Origin: Amaurobius ferox
Taxonomy: Eukaryota > Arthropoda > Arachnida > Araneae > Amaurobiidae
Reading direction: 5' to 3'
NCBI GenBank assembly: GCA_951213105.1
Contig: OX578136.1
Location: 159,948,178 to 160,012,177, forward strand
DNA: 64,000 nucleotides
This document shows, piece by piece, positions 23,721-36,087 of this stretch. The notes under the pieces are model-generated. The model did not search any database and was not told where the DNA came from. It saw only the letters and a list, made by a program, of their open reading frames with translations. A program made the translations under genes and the position numbers. The number at the start of each line of letters is the position of its first letter. Within the stretch, counting starts at the first letter, position 1.

Positions 23721-24923
23721 TGCCACTTAAGATTATTTTTCACTCTCAATTACTAAGAATTTATGTATATGAAATTAATTAATTTTTACTGCCACAAGAA
23801 AAGAAATATTTGTTAAAAAATTGAACAAATCTTAGTTCAATATGTAGATTTCGGAAATACAGTCACTTTCAAGTAATAAATTATGAAAAAATTATTTGTG
23901 AGGTGTACCACTTATTTGTGAAGTGTACCAATATTAACCATCATAAATTAATAAAACTATGAAAACATTGTTTGAATATCATTGTAAACAAAACAATATC
24001 ACTATTACTGTTTTTAATAAACAAATGAAATTAAATCAATATAACTTACCAGCCATCACACACACACACACACACACATCATGCCCAGAATAAAAATTTT
24101 CAAATCTGTTATTCTGCAATAAATACAGAACAAATAATTCAACTTTTCATTAGTTGTCTCATCGGAATAATGTCATATTTTCACATAAAGAATCAAAATT
24201 TATTTAATGCAATTAATAATAACAAGATTCTTTATTTTAGTTATTTTTTTAAATGAAAATTTTATGACTAACACTCAGGGTACCTCACGTCACCCCTTGT
24301 CAAGGTGGAAGGATTAAAACCCTTGTACCAACAAGGGTACCAAATTATTAACCCTATATTAGTTCAAAGGTAATAAAGTTGGTTCTATTCTTGAAGAGTA
24401 TAGTGGTTTTATGACAAATATGAAATTACAATTTTAACAACTATCACTTACCTTCACAAATGATATGTTTGTTTAGCAACAACAACACCAACAACAACAA
24501 CCCAGGCATTATCCCTGTCCTGTGAAACACAGGATGGCTAGTCGCGAAGCTGTATGGTAGAAATTAGAACTCACACAAACAACAGGTGAGAAATATGACA
24601 TCAATAAATCGCTTAAAATAATATTTATTTTTGTGATAAAAGGTTCATCAATAAATAAAGAATAGAGACATTATTATATTTCCCTTTTCCACAATGCCTT
24701 CTGAGCAAAACAATATTATAAATCAATTCAAGTGCTAATCATTATATACATCAATTCCATACGTAATGAATTTAATTTCCATATACCAGGCATACTATCT
24801 ATTTCAACAAATAAACATGAAATACTTAATCAATAACAAAATCAATAAATACAATAATATGACCTTTATCTTTTATAATTCTCAATCAAATTTTGCTTAT
24901 TAAAATTTATCCTTAATGATATT
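23721..24923. other. Upstream region of the Gypsy element; LTR not resolved
   Basis: The 5' LTR and primer binding site of the - strand Gypsy element should lie here. I see a small inverted repeat ACCCTTGTACCAACAAGGGT near 24320, a hairpin CCTGTGAAACACAGG near 24520, CAA-rich sequence near 24478-24503 and a CA microsatellite. I could not find matching copies at the other end of the element, so no LTR is called. Confidence 0.4.
24056..24079 (+). repeat. (CA)n microsatellite
   Basis: Twelve CA units lie between AGCCAT and TCATGCCCAG. This tract is not within an X copy, unlike most CA tracts of the window. Confidence 0.95.
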
Positions 24924-25416
24924 ATGGAAGTGTCACTCGACCAATATTTTGAAATTTTACCTCGCGTCCAGAACATCGTTCGTTTTCGTATCAAGATAAT
25001 TCAGGATGATTTACTGAAAGTAGATGCGGTAAACTTCATCAGAAGGTACTAATATTTTGGGGGATTTTTGCGTCCGCCTAAAGCTGACAAAATCATTGTC
25101 TTTCGACCAGGAGTCAGGTCAGTTTCACTTCTTCCTGACATCCACGCTCTCGACTCAATCGAGGCTCATCCAGTATTGCCTGAAAGATTGAAAAACAAAT
25201 TTTAGAAATACAATTCATGAATTTCGTGATATTGGTGCAAATCCTCTGGATTGGATTCTCGACATTAATGGTCCATGAATCCGAAAGTCCAGGTCTTTAG
25301 GCTTTCAGCCAAAACCTTTGTTCCACCATTTCATTCACCGCTCTCCTTTCTTTCCGCTTCCTCTCGGCCTCAAAATCTTTGAGAAAAAGCCCCACATCTA
25401 TGGATGCAATCGCTAA
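24924..25416 (+). pseudogene. Broken coding-like stretch of unknown family
   Basis: From an ATG at 24924 the frame reads MEVSLDQYFEILPRVQNIVR and on to a TAA at 25050. It continues in the same frame with FLRPPKADKIIVFRPGVRS and LLPDIHALDSIEAHPVLPER to a TAG at 25203. One base out of phase it goes on with EFRDIGANPLDWILDINGP to a TGA at 25276, then is open again to 25414. Composition is less AT-rich and more protein-like than its surroundings. I do not recognise the family. It could be a retropseudogene, a transposon fragment, or exon and intron pieces of a host gene. Chance cannot be excluded. Confidence 0.35.
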
Positions 25417-26473
25417 TACTTTCCTCAAGATCTAATCTCATTGGTCATTCGAACTCCGCATTTCTGCCGATACGCATTTCGGAAGAGCGCCGAGACAAAC
25501 AACTAAAATAAGAAATTGAATGGCTCGCCGGACGAAACTCCAAAAACCCATGTTTCTCTATGGGAACAAACTGATAAACTGAAAAATGGCTCGAGAAACG
25601 AACTTTTTGAGCCGCGCAAATAAAATGTCGATACGACATTTTTGATATGTGTGTTAATTTTGTTAGAAACGCAGCTACATAAAGAAAATTACTCAGAATT
25701 TTATAAATGTGGATGCCGTAATTGCTCTCTTTAATGGCTTGGTCGGAGCGGAGCTTGAGAATCCCTCCATTATATGAAGATCCTTGATGCAGTTCATATT
25801 AATAACATTAAAATTATTCCAAATAATTTTTGAGAATATTTATATTTTAAAAAAACTGGTACTTAGCGTCATAATCTGTCTAATGCTTTTCTGCAAAAGG
25901 TGTTTAATGTTAAAAACCTACAGAACTTAAGGGACTGGACTACATTATGTTTTCTTTACTCAATAATATCTTCAATAACAAAATTGAATGTGTCCCTGTC
26001 TTTAATGAGATTCTGTCTCTCATGTGCCATGTTCCTCAGTACTGAATTAGGACTGTTAATTCATTTGCTGAAAGAAATTTTAATACTAATATGTGTTGTT
26101 ATTATTCCATTAATGACTTTTGTAAACTTTACAAAAGTTTTTCTTGTAATCGTGATGTTTTAATTCATCTGATACTGCTTTTAAATATCATTTGTTGAAA
26201 ATATTTTGTATATTCATTTATATTACAATATGTTATCTTTAAATATTTTGCATCGAATTCTGTGTTGCAAGCTATTAAAAGGACTGTAGCTTACATCTTT
26301 TCAATCCATATATATATAAAATTGAAAATCTGTTTCTCTATATGTATGTAAATTTATCTGATATTCACGGGAGTACTGCTGCCCCGAATTATATATCCAT
26401 GATATAGCCCCACTTAAAATTGAGGCCATGTATCCAATTTCTAGGACCTGGGGTTTTTGAGATATTATTATAC
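25417..26473. other. Non-coding, origin unclear
   Basis: 25440-25640 is GC-richer. An open frame there on the - strand shows no motif. 25640-26290 has the look of a decayed retroelement 3' region, with a hydrophobic frame at 25900-26163 that matches nothing I recognise. A short TA tract lies near 26309. Confidence 0.35.
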
Positions 26474-27465
26474 AAGAAAGATCAATCATGCATAAAGCAT
26501 TGATTATGAAACACTTTCCAGCTGAAATGCAATTTTATTTAAATAAATCCCTAAAATGCGATACATTCATTGCTGACATATTTTAAATTATCACAGTACT
26601 ACAATAATTTATTACATTTAAAAACTTAAAACTTCATGAAAACAAAATGAACTTTATTCAAATGACGCCATCGAAATATAAATCGTCTGGCTCTCTATGA
26701 AAAAGCAGTGAATATTCCATTCATGCACTTTTATTCCGGACTCCAGAATTAAATAATTTTGCGTGAAAAAATTCAGCAATCCTTATACAACTCATCTTAC
26801 AATCACTTGTTTACATTCTGCATCCATTAAAATTAGGCTGCGTTGCAAAAATAATCAAAGTTTTTTGATCATTTAAATTAAAATATATTGTGAATGCATT
26901 GGCACAGAATATAGATGCATAGAAAATAAGCAAAAATAAAACGGTTTTAGGACGGATGCAATATATAAGTTAATACATATAAGTTTAAAAGAACTTTACA
27001 AATCACGATTTTTACATTTGGAAAAAAGATGGATGCCATATTTTATTTTGAAGTGGGTCACGTGATCTATTCATATTATATGGGTACAATTATTATTTTA
27101 ATTTTTATTTTAAAAACTACCTAGAAGAATTTGCTAAAATTTTGTTATATATTTTGGGGGATAATTTGAATATTTCCTAAGATTTTCGAAGCAATTTGTG
27201 AATTTTACCTTCGCTTAAAAATGTTTGAAAAATTAGTTCCCATAGGATTCAGTGTATTTAATTTTTTCAACCCGGGTTCATCCAAAACTAAGTGGGTGAT
27301 ATTATTCATTTACATTCCCATATGTCCTACAGACCGTATCAATAACATTCTAAAATTTCATTTCAATAAAGTCATTTTTACGGCAGATATTGTGCGAACG
27401 GACAGACAGACAGACAGAATGAACAAAGTCATGAACACTTTTCAACTGTGTTGTAAAGTGTTAAC
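26474..27465 (+). mobile_element. Family Y copy 1 (non-autonomous, ~1 kb)
   Basis: Starts AAGAAAGATCAATCATGCAT, followed by AAGCATTGATTATGAAACAC, an inverted-repeat head. It ends AACACTTTTCAACTGTGTTG/TAAAGTGTTAAC, a hairpin tail. Body landmarks are AAAATAAAACGGTTTTAGGA (near 26930), GTGGGTCACGTGATC (near 27053), CAACCCGGGTTCA, and a GACA microsatellite near 27399-27417 just before the tail. There is no coding capacity. Copies 2-4 share all these landmarks in the same order. Confidence 0.75.
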
Positions 27466-28480
27466 AAGGAAGATCAATCATGCATAAACTCATTGATTAT
27501 GAAACACTTTCCAGTTGCAGTGCAATTTTATTTAAACATCTCTAAAATGCGATGCATTCAGCGGTGATATTTTTTAAATTATAACAGTACTACAATAATT
27601 CATTTGACTTAAAAACTTAAAACCATGGAGGTAAAGATACTTTCTAACTCCATGCTTAAAACTTCATCGAAAAATGTAATACTATAAAATTGGCTGCTTC
27701 TCTATGCAAAATCAATGAATATATTTCATTCATATCCCGTGTAGTCCAGAGCTAAATAAATTTGAGTTAAAAAAAATTCAGCAATTCTTATACAACTCAT
27801 CTTATCTGACTCATCAGTCTGATTTGTTTACATTCTGTATACATTAAAATTAGGCTTCGCTGTTGAAATTATCAAAGTTTGACAATCATTTAAAATAAAA
27901 AATATTGTAATTGCGTTGGCGCAGAATATAGATGCACAGAAATTATACAAAAATAAAGCGGTTTTAGGGCGGATGTAACACTAAATATAAATTTTAAAGA
28001 ACTTTAAATATCACGATTTTGACACTGGGAAAAAAGATGAATGTCAAATTTTATTTTGAAATGGATCACGCGATCTGTTTATAATACTGTAATACGGGTG
28101 TACTTACTATTTTAATTTTTATTTAAAGAACTACCAAACATATTTTACTCAATTTTTATTTGTGTATGTTATGGGATTATTTGAATATTTCCTAAAATTT
28201 TCAAAGCAATTTGCGAATTTTAACTTTGCTTAAAAAATGTTTGAAAAATTAGGTCTCATAGGGTTTATTGTATTTCACTTTTTCAACCCGGGTTCAATCC
28301 AAAACTAATTGGGTGATATTATACATTTACATTCCTATATGTCCCGCATACCGTCTGAACAACATACTGAAATTTCATTTTGATAAAGTCACTTTTACGG
28401 CAATTATTGTTCTAATGGACAGACAGACAGAATGACGAAAGTCATAAATACTTTTCAACTATGTTGGAAAATGTTAAAAA
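27466..28480 (+). mobile_element. Family Y copy 2, head-to-tail with copy 1
   Basis: The head AAGGAAGATCAATCATGCAT follows directly on the tail of copy 1, so the two copies are in perfect tandem with no unrelated DNA between them. It carries a shorter GACA tract near 28419 and ends CTTTTCAACTATGTTGGAAA. Sequence differs from copy 1 at many positions, so the duplication or double insertion is not recent. Confidence 0.75.
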
Positions 28481-29403
28481 CACACAATTAAACCTTCTAT
28501 AGAAAAATGCTGACGATATTTTTTCTGTCATTTATTTGAAGAAAATTATATCATGTCGCTTAGCAATGAATTTAAATCCAATGTGTTTCTGCGGCAGACA
28601 ATTTCTATTAAATCTTTTCCAATTTAAATAATATAGAAGTGTATATAAAATAAATTTTGTCGAAACTGCATTTTTGTCTGGATTATATATCCATTACGGA
28701 CTTCATGTTTAAAGATTACGCTGATTATTGATATTTTCAATTTATTACGCTATCTGCTTTATTTTGCCAAATATTTTCGAAACTCATATATTGTAGCACC
28801 TGTTAATCTTCTACTAATATACTTATACGTTGATTATCTCGATATTTTTTATTTATCGGAGATGGATTTTAAGAAACATTTGTTGTAAACATCTTGTATT
28901 TTATTGTATTCATTCATGTGCATCAGTGCATTCATGTGCATCATTTATGAAGATCATTTGTCGTTGAGGGTTTGCTTTATTCTTAATGTATTTTATAATG
29001 TTTTAATCTGTATATTTTTAATGTACTTTTATTCCTACATGCTATAACTGGGACTATATCCTGTAGTTTGCAGTCCTTCTCAAAATAAATAAAAGATAAA
29101 TAAAAAATAAATATCTTCTAATCTACGAAAATATAAGTAGTAAGGGTATATCTCCCCACAAAATTTCAGTGCTTTTAATTTGACCTTTATTGATTCAATT
29201 TCATGCTTTCTATAAATTTGTTTATAAACGGGAGAAAGACATTTTATTCTTCATATCTCCTCGTGAAGATAATTTTGTATAACGAAAACAGAGGTTCTTA
29301 AAAATTTTCTTTAAGAGCATCAATTTAAATATTTTAATAGAATGTTTTGAATAACAATGTCATTTATAATACTATAGAACATGATTGGAAATGTTAAGTT
29401 TCC

Positions 29404-29595
29404 TTATAATGTATATTCCATATAAAGAACGAGTATACCTACTGTTAGTAAGTAAATAACAATCCTCAATGACACCGTTTCAGAAGACTGCTCCTCCAGT
29501 TGAATACTTTTGAACCATGCACTCCTCCTTCTTCTTCGCCTTTCAACCCCTCTTACATAAGCAGCTTTCAGCCACTGATCCGGCATTGCTTCCAT
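29404..29595 (-). CDS. Weak candidate small ORF with a C-terminal hydrophobic segment
   Basis: A 63-codon frame starts MEAMPDQWLKAAYVRGVERR, continues through a six-Arg run, then IQLEEQSSETVSLR, and ends with a 17-residue hydrophobic stretch (IVIYLLTVGILVLY) that could span a membrane. Codon composition is less AT-biased than the surroundings. I recognise no family and see no splice-site evidence that decides between an exon, a micropeptide gene and chance. Confidence 0.2.
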   Translation of the reverse strand: MEAMPDQWLKAAYVRGVERRRRRRSAWFKSIQLEEQSSETVSLRIVIYLLTVGILVLYMEYTL

Positions 29596-30031
29596 TCAAT
29601 TAAAATTCATTTGAAGTATGGTGGAATTACCCAAATACTGCGTGGGATGCCCGCATTTAGCCTAATTAATAAGTATTAGCGATCCTCTGGAATTACAGTC
29701 TGCTGTTCATTTTGTGGCAAGCCAACTGGATTGATTATTGCTGCTTTATTTTTACTTCAAAAATGCTTTGCCTATGTAAAGAAGATATATAGTGTATAAG
29801 CATGGAGATAAAAGTAAGGAGTTAAAACTTCATATTAAGAGAACACCAATATCATTTAAGACAATAATTCAGGTGGCGCTAGGATAAAATAAGTAGTCCT
29901 GCATTGTATGCTTTTCTATGGCGAAAGGCCTAAAATATTTATTTAGACTGCCAATTTTGTAAAAAGAAATAATTTCCGCAAGGAAAAGTTGAACTGAAAT
30001 AATAAAAATTATTCCTACGTATTCAAAGTTA

Positions 30032-30145
30032 TTTTATCTTTCAATTTATTTTTATTTCCATATATTCTGTTTTATCTTTCAATTTATTTTTATTTCCATA
30101 TATTCTGTTTTATCTTTCAATTTATTTTTATTTCCATATATTCTG
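30032..30145 (+). repeat. Three tandem 38-bp units
   Basis: TTTTATCTTTCAATTTATTT continues with TTATTTCCATATATTCTG and repeats three times with no differences seen. Such uniformity indicates a recent local duplication. Confidence 0.95.
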
Positions 30146-30410
30146 TATTCTATCCTACAACTATGAAAAAATATTTTTTAATTATACTCATAATGAGGGA
30201 ACCTTTAATTTAAAAATAAGCAAAAGTGCATTATATTATCGAATATAATGTACTCTTGCTTATTTTTAAATTAAAGCAAAAATACATTTGCTTTTTTTTT
30301 TAATTATTTATTTTATTGAATATAATGTACTATTTTAGGAATATACAAAAGTTATTTCACTATTTTAATGTTTGGAACTATGTTTTTCGAAAAAAAAAAT
30401 TATAAATAAC

Positions 30411-31697
30411 AAGAAAGATCAATCATGCTTAAAGCATTGATTATCAAACACTTTCCAACTTCAATGCAATTTTATTTAAAAAAGTCGAAAGTGCAATACA
30501 TTCCTCGGTAATATTTTAAAACTTATCACAATACTACATTGATTTATTATATTTGAAAACTTAAACCTTCATTGAAAAAAATGAACTTCATTCAAATGAC
30601 GGCATTGAAATATAAATTGCCTGGTTTAAATATCTCTAAAATGCAATACATTCCACGGTAATATTTTTAAAACTATCATAATACTACGATAATTTATTAT
30701 ATTTGAAAACTTCATCGAAAACAACTGAAATAAATTCAAATGACGTCATAGAAAAAATAACACGCCTGGATCTCTCTATAAAAGCAGGATTTCATTCATT
30801 TCATTCATCACAATACTATAATAATTTATTTTATTTAAAAATTAAGACCATGGAGCTACAATTCATAAGCTCTATGCTTAAAACTTCATCGAAAAAAATC
30901 GTCCTTCTGTTTATAAAATCAATTAATATTTCATTCATATCAGCCATGCAGACTCCATAGACTGAATTATTTTGTGTTAAAGAAATACAGTAATTCTAAT
31001 ACAACTCATTCTACACATTTTGCTGTTTACATTTTACATAGGTGAACAATAGGCTTAGTTGTAGAAATAATCAAATTTGAATGATAATTTAAACTCAAAT
31101 ATATTGTCATTGTGTTGTTTTAGTATGTAGATGCACAGAATTTAAGCAAAAATAAAGTAGTTTTAGGACGGATACAACACTCAATGTGAATTTAAAAGAA
31201 CTTTAAAAAATCACGATTTTGAAACAAGATGGATGCCATATATCATTTTGAAGTGGGTCATGTGATCGTTTCATATCATGGTCACGTGATCGTTTCATAT
31301 AAGATGTGTAATTATTATTTTAATTTTTATTTAAAAAACTACTGAATATATTTCGCTGAATTTTTTTTATATATTTTATGGAACAATTTGACTATTACCT
31401 AAAATTTTCGAAACAATTTGTGAATTTTAAATACGCTTAAAAAATGTTTGAAACATTAGGTCCCATAGGGCTCAATGTATTTCATTTTTTCAATCCGGGT
31501 TCAATCCAAAACTAATTGGGTGATATTATTCATTTATATTCCCATAGGTCCTACAGACCGTCTGAACAACATACTAAAATTTCATTTTGATTAAGTCATT
31601 TTTACGGCAGTTATCGTGCTAACGGACAGACAGACAGACAGACAAACAGAATGAACAAAGTCATAAACACTTTTCAACTTTGTTGTAAAGTATTAAA
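30411..31697 (+). mobile_element. Family Y copy 3 with internal duplication
   Basis: Head AAGAAAGATCAATCATGCTT, tail CTTTTCAACTTTGTTGTAAA. It is about 300 bp longer than copies 1 and 2. Part of the head body is duplicated (AATACATTCCTCGGTAATAT near 30495 recurs as AATACATTCCACGGTAATAT near 30645), a further partial repeat lies near 30800-30960, and GTCACGTGATCGTTTCATAT near 31270 is doubled. A GACA tract sits at 31626-31649. Confidence 0.7.
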
Positions 31698-34330
31698 AAA
31701 TAACTGTTCGACGAGTTTTTGCTTCAATCTGCTTTACTTTCACTCAGAATTCTAAACTATAAAAGATTAAACAGTAAGCAAAAAAATATTTAGTGGGAAA
31801 TCCAATTTCTAGATCAGTAAATTGTTTTCATAAAGCTTTTATAGTTTCTGAGCAATTACCTTACCATGTTAAAGAAGATTAAAATTTCCGTTTCTAAAGT
31901 TTATAAGGCTTATATATCTTAAAAACTGAAAGCGATAAGTGAGTAGTTTGTGGCCTTTTGAATAGAAATAAGAAAATATAATTGAATTTTGAATACCGGT
32001 TCTTAGTTTTCAAAATACATTGGTTATAATTTGGATATTTGAATACTTTGAACTGTTGAATACTTGAAAAGGGTCCACAGAGGACAAAACAACCGCAAAA
32101 TTTATTAGCAGGATGGTTAAATGTGCAGGAAATAGTGAGGAAAATTTCTTATTATCATCCCAACAGTTGATCGAAGGTAACACTCTCAAAAGCGGCTGCC
32201 ATTGTAGTAAAATTTAAATCAATCAATAAGAGCTGTTCAGAAAAAATCTTTACCCTCATAGCCAATCGCGTATAAGTTACTTTCAGCCTCCGTGCTGGGT
32301 TTGTTCTATAAGTGCATCTCTCACGATCAATGTTATTCATTCAACGCAATTAGTTTACGACACCCCTAGACTTCCCAAACAAAATGCAAATTGTATACGA
32401 CCCCTTAACAGTCTCTCAAAATGTATCCGAACACAGCCTATTATTCATTCCACTTGGATCATGAAGTCAAACCAAACTTTATTAGACTCGTACTATAAAT
32501 AAGTATGGGAATCTAATTTACATAATATAACAGACACCTTGATATTTAATCTTATATAATTTCCAAAATTTCAAATGCACCCACTTTTTATATTTTTGTA
32601 CAATTTTTCATATCGTAATTTGTTGTTGTTGTTGTCGTGTCCCTAACATTACAATAAAGGAAGAATGAGTGCATTGCTATCGTAATTTTGATGACAAATA
32701 CGGAAAAATGACAAATAGAGAAATGTTACAAAAAGTAGCATTGTTCGTATATACTGGATCTAGTTGGATAAAATAATGCAATAGTTAAGTTAGCACTAGG
32801 ATTTACATAAAAAAAATCAACTATTTACAATGAATATTCTAAAGAAAATTTACAATCACAGATGACAGTCAACAAAAGTCACAGTCAGTGAAAACATTTC
32901 GCGTGACTTCATACATCGATTTATGAGCTAACCAATAAGGCCCACTGATGTGTGAGCAATGAAGTTGCTTTCGCCCGCAGCTCTAAGGGGTGGAGCCAAA
33001 GTGCACAGACGTATTATTTAATAAAATCAAAACTGAGGGAGACTGAGAGTAAATAGCCAGTTGTTATAAGAACTGTGAATTGTGACGACAGTACACATTT
33101 ATTAATAAGACCTTCTGACTGTACTCCTAGTGAATTCCATTCGGTTTCAATAAAACTCACTGGGAGGGAGAGTACTGTACCAAACGCTTATAAGGCAGTA
33201 TTAAATGCCTTGAGCTGGAGACGTATTTATCTCAACGCTATGATACTAGCCGACCACGCTTTGGACCCGGGATCAAACCTCGGCACTGTCAAGTTGGCGA
33301 TTTCATATTCTCGCTACAGAATGTTCTGAAAATATTATGCGTGGTGATATAAGTAAAACGATTTATACGGGATTAGCTGGTGCTGATATTCACTATCCCT
33401 GTTTAGATGAGATACTGTCTAATAACAAACATCAACACAAAACTGCAGGAAAAATATGTAAATTTCTTTTTATTTTTGCAGTCGAGTTTAGTAAAAATTG
33501 AATCTTGCTGATTCAAAATTTTAACGAAGTTAGGTTTAGTGGTCATCACACTTTCTTGATGCATATAAATACTTCCCAAAATTAATCGCTCCAATTAAAT
33601 AATTAAATGAAAACAATAAGAATAATTTATAAATAATTATTAGTCAGATATTTTATGAACAATCTGTACTATGTTTAAATTTTATACTCACACTTATTTG
33701 ACTAAATAAATAATTAAATTAATTAAAACTGTGCAGTTATTGGACTATTATTAATTAGCTACCTTTCAGCACTGTCATCTTATTGCAGAGAAGAAGGATA
33801 TAAAGCAACTGTGGAGGGCTCCAACTTGAAGCATATTGCTCATTCCTTTTAAAACTAGAGCACCTCGCATATAATGACTAACAGTGACTAACAGTCTCTC
33901 ATGAAAGCATTCAAAATGGCTCTGTAAGACATTCTAGTGTTAGGTTTAATCAGTTTCAAAATGGACGATAATTTGGCCTTTAAACACTACTCCTACTGGC
34001 TTATCTAATCAGATTATCCCTTCCAAACGCAATTAGCGTGTCAAAAATAATTATAAAAGTGACGTGACATTATCAACTCATAATAAAGGGGTTTACATTA
34101 GTGGTGAAATTATCAATATAAAGTCGTAAGTATGGACATCTGTTATTTATGTATATTGTCACAACATACCTCACATTGAAAATATAGGTCTATTTTTTAA
34201 AATCATTGTTTGACAATTTTTTGTTTTATTTTACCTCTGAAGTGCATCTTAAAATTCAAATTGCTTCATATTTTATATAACTATGGAGATATGTCCCTTA
34301 CTCAACATGCTTCGTATCTTCATTTTCAAT
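31698..34330. other. Non-coding, no element recognised
   Basis: A GTT microsatellite lies near 32621. 32870-33330 is GC-richer and contains TTGGACCCGGGATCAAACC near 33261, loosely like a tRNA B box in reverse, but no A box accompanies it. Open frames at 32155-32340 and 33075-33329 show no motif. Confidence 0.4.
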
Positions 34331-34900
34331 AAACTGTTACGAATATCACTGTTATTATTTGATCGCTTGACCTTGATCACAAATTCGGTGAACATGGCGA
34401 ATTTATTTATATTTTTTTGCTAAACACTACCAACTTGGTTGCGCTTTAATTAAGTCTTGGAAATTTCTTAAATTTTATAGATTGGTTGAGACACTTACGA
34501 GTCACGTGGCTTTTCCAAAACTTTCCACAGATGGTATATAAGTTGGTCATCGTTCAGCAAGAGGCTGGAGGGATGAGTCAAAGTAGCTTGTAAATACTAT
34601 TAGTTAATCATGCGAGTGTTGTTTATTGCACCTGACAGTTATTTTGTGACCTTGTAAGACAGCTAGAGATTTATTAGCTGTTTACGCTAATAACTCTCTA
34701 GCTACATTAGCTATATAGTTAGATAGGCTAATTACTCTCTAGTTACGTTAGTTACACTACTTTTGTTGGTTCTGACGTTAGTTACACTAATTACTTTCTA
34801 TCTAATATTAGGGTTTACGGTTATTGGTGTGCCTTTAATAAAGCGTTAGTTATTCGGAAATTCGGGCTCATGTTTGTACCTGCAAATACACCTACGATTC
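34331..34900 (+). mobile_element. Possible solo LTR
   Basis: Begins TGTTACGAATATCAC, a common start for Gypsy-type LTRs. A TATA-like GGTATATAAGTTGG lies near 34544 and a polyadenylation signal in CTTTAATAAAGCG near 34851, in that order and at LTR-like spacing. 34676-34800 contains repeated TTAGTTACACTA/CTCTCTAG words. The 3' end and a target duplication could not be located, so this call is tentative. Confidence 0.35.
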
Positions 34901-35255
34901 AAGAGGATACTTTGAAATAATATATTCATAAACATTTCTAAAACAATAAACGTCATTCATTCTCTGTAAAATATTTTTCAGTTTTCACTAATCAAGATTC
35001 GCTAGGATCTCTATAATGCATGTTAAACAATTTTAAAACAAAAATGACTCATAATATCCTAAAAATATCAAGTACCACTTTAACAAAGTACGTTACTTTT
35101 AAACCATGTAAAATGTTTGTTTTCTTCGATCATTTCGTCAGTTTTATTTTAAAATTATTTAAAAATAACTGTTCAAAACTAATCAATTTAAATAGTGATA
35201 GAAAGAAAGACGATCTAAAGTCTCAACTGGACTCCTAATCCAAATTTTTCGATTT
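34901..35255. other. AT-rich, nothing recognised
   Basis: No motif, tandem repeat or element end is visible between the possible LTR and family Y copy 4. Confidence 0.4.
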
Positions 35256-35636
35256 TAACACTCTCCAAAATAGTTGAAAAGTGTTTATGACTTTAGTCAT
35301 TCTGTCGGTCTGTCTGTCCCTCGTACGATAACTTTCGTCAAAATACCGAAATTGCATTTTAGTATGCTGTTGAAACGATCTGTGGGATGTTTGAAAATGA
35401 AATTGAATGGTATCAACCAATTAATTTCGGTTTTAATACGGGATGTAGAAGTGAATTACAATGAACCCTATGGAACTTAATGTTTCAAACATTTTTCAAG
35501 CAGAGTTAAAATTCACAAATTACTTCAAAAATTTTAGGAAATATTCAAATTTTTACATAAAGTGTGCAAGAAGAAAATTCAGCAAAATATGTTGAGTAGT
35601 TTTCTGAATAAAAATTGAAATAATTACACCCATAAC

Positions 35637-35873
35637 CGGGTTCGATTCTAGCCACTGCCAAAACTGCCGCCGTGTTCATGCGGAGTACGATCACGTTAAA
35701 CATGTGGGCCCAAAAGTCCTTCCGAGAGGTTGGTGGTAGGGGAAGGAGGGTACGGTCCCTGTGGATGCCTCCCCCACTGGGTTCCGGTCTAAATTGGGTG
35801 GCACTTCCCGACCGTTCAAAACAGTTACCTTACACCTTTTCGGTAGGTCGGACGGTCTGGGTTTCAACAACAA
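35637..35873 (+). mobile_element. tRNA-derived SINE, 5'-truncated, in family Y copy 4
   Basis: Begins within the B box (CGGGTTCGATTCTAG) and carries the whole family body: CATGCGGAGTACGATCACG, GAGGTTGGTGGTAGGGGAAG, GATGCCTCCCCCACTGGG, AGGTCGGACGGTCTGGG, and a CAACAACAA tail. It matches the full-length copy at 45511-45798. The flanking ACCCATAAC and ACCCATGTT are probably remnants of a short target duplication. Any reading frame through it is spurious. Confidence 0.88.
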
Positions 35874-36087
35874 CCCATGTTATATGAAGAGATGACTCAT
35901 TGAGAAAGAGAAAATGGCTTCCCTTTTTTCGGCTGTGCGTTTTTTTATCCGTAAATGTTTAAAGATCGTTTAAATTACTATTAAAGATCGTTTAAATTAC
36001 TATTTACTGTTGCATCCGTCATAAAACCGTTTTATATTTGCGTATTCTTTGTGTATCTAAAATCTGTGCTAACACAATTACAATATT

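Larger units (their letters stand above)
28481..30410. other. Non-coding, contains a possible LINE 3' tail
   Basis: Mostly AT-rich with no gene called except the weak candidate at 29404-29595. Sequence near 29060-29115 (GCAGTCC... followed by AAATAAATAAAAGATAAATA) resembles a LINE 3' end with an A-rich tail. A 38-bp triplication lies at 30032-30145, and an A/T inverted repeat flanks 30190-30300 (AATTTAAAAATAAGCAAA). Confidence 0.4.

Noticed and set aside
24050..24113. Possible - strand 64-bp exon with ATTTATTGCAG acceptor and GTAAGT donor
   Set aside because: The interval is mainly the CA microsatellite and no protein match is apparent. Splice words alone are expected by chance over this length.
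33075..33329. 84-codon + strand frame
   Set aside because: No recognisable domain. The PGSNLGTV segment lies on a tRNA-like word, so it is probably repeat-derived.
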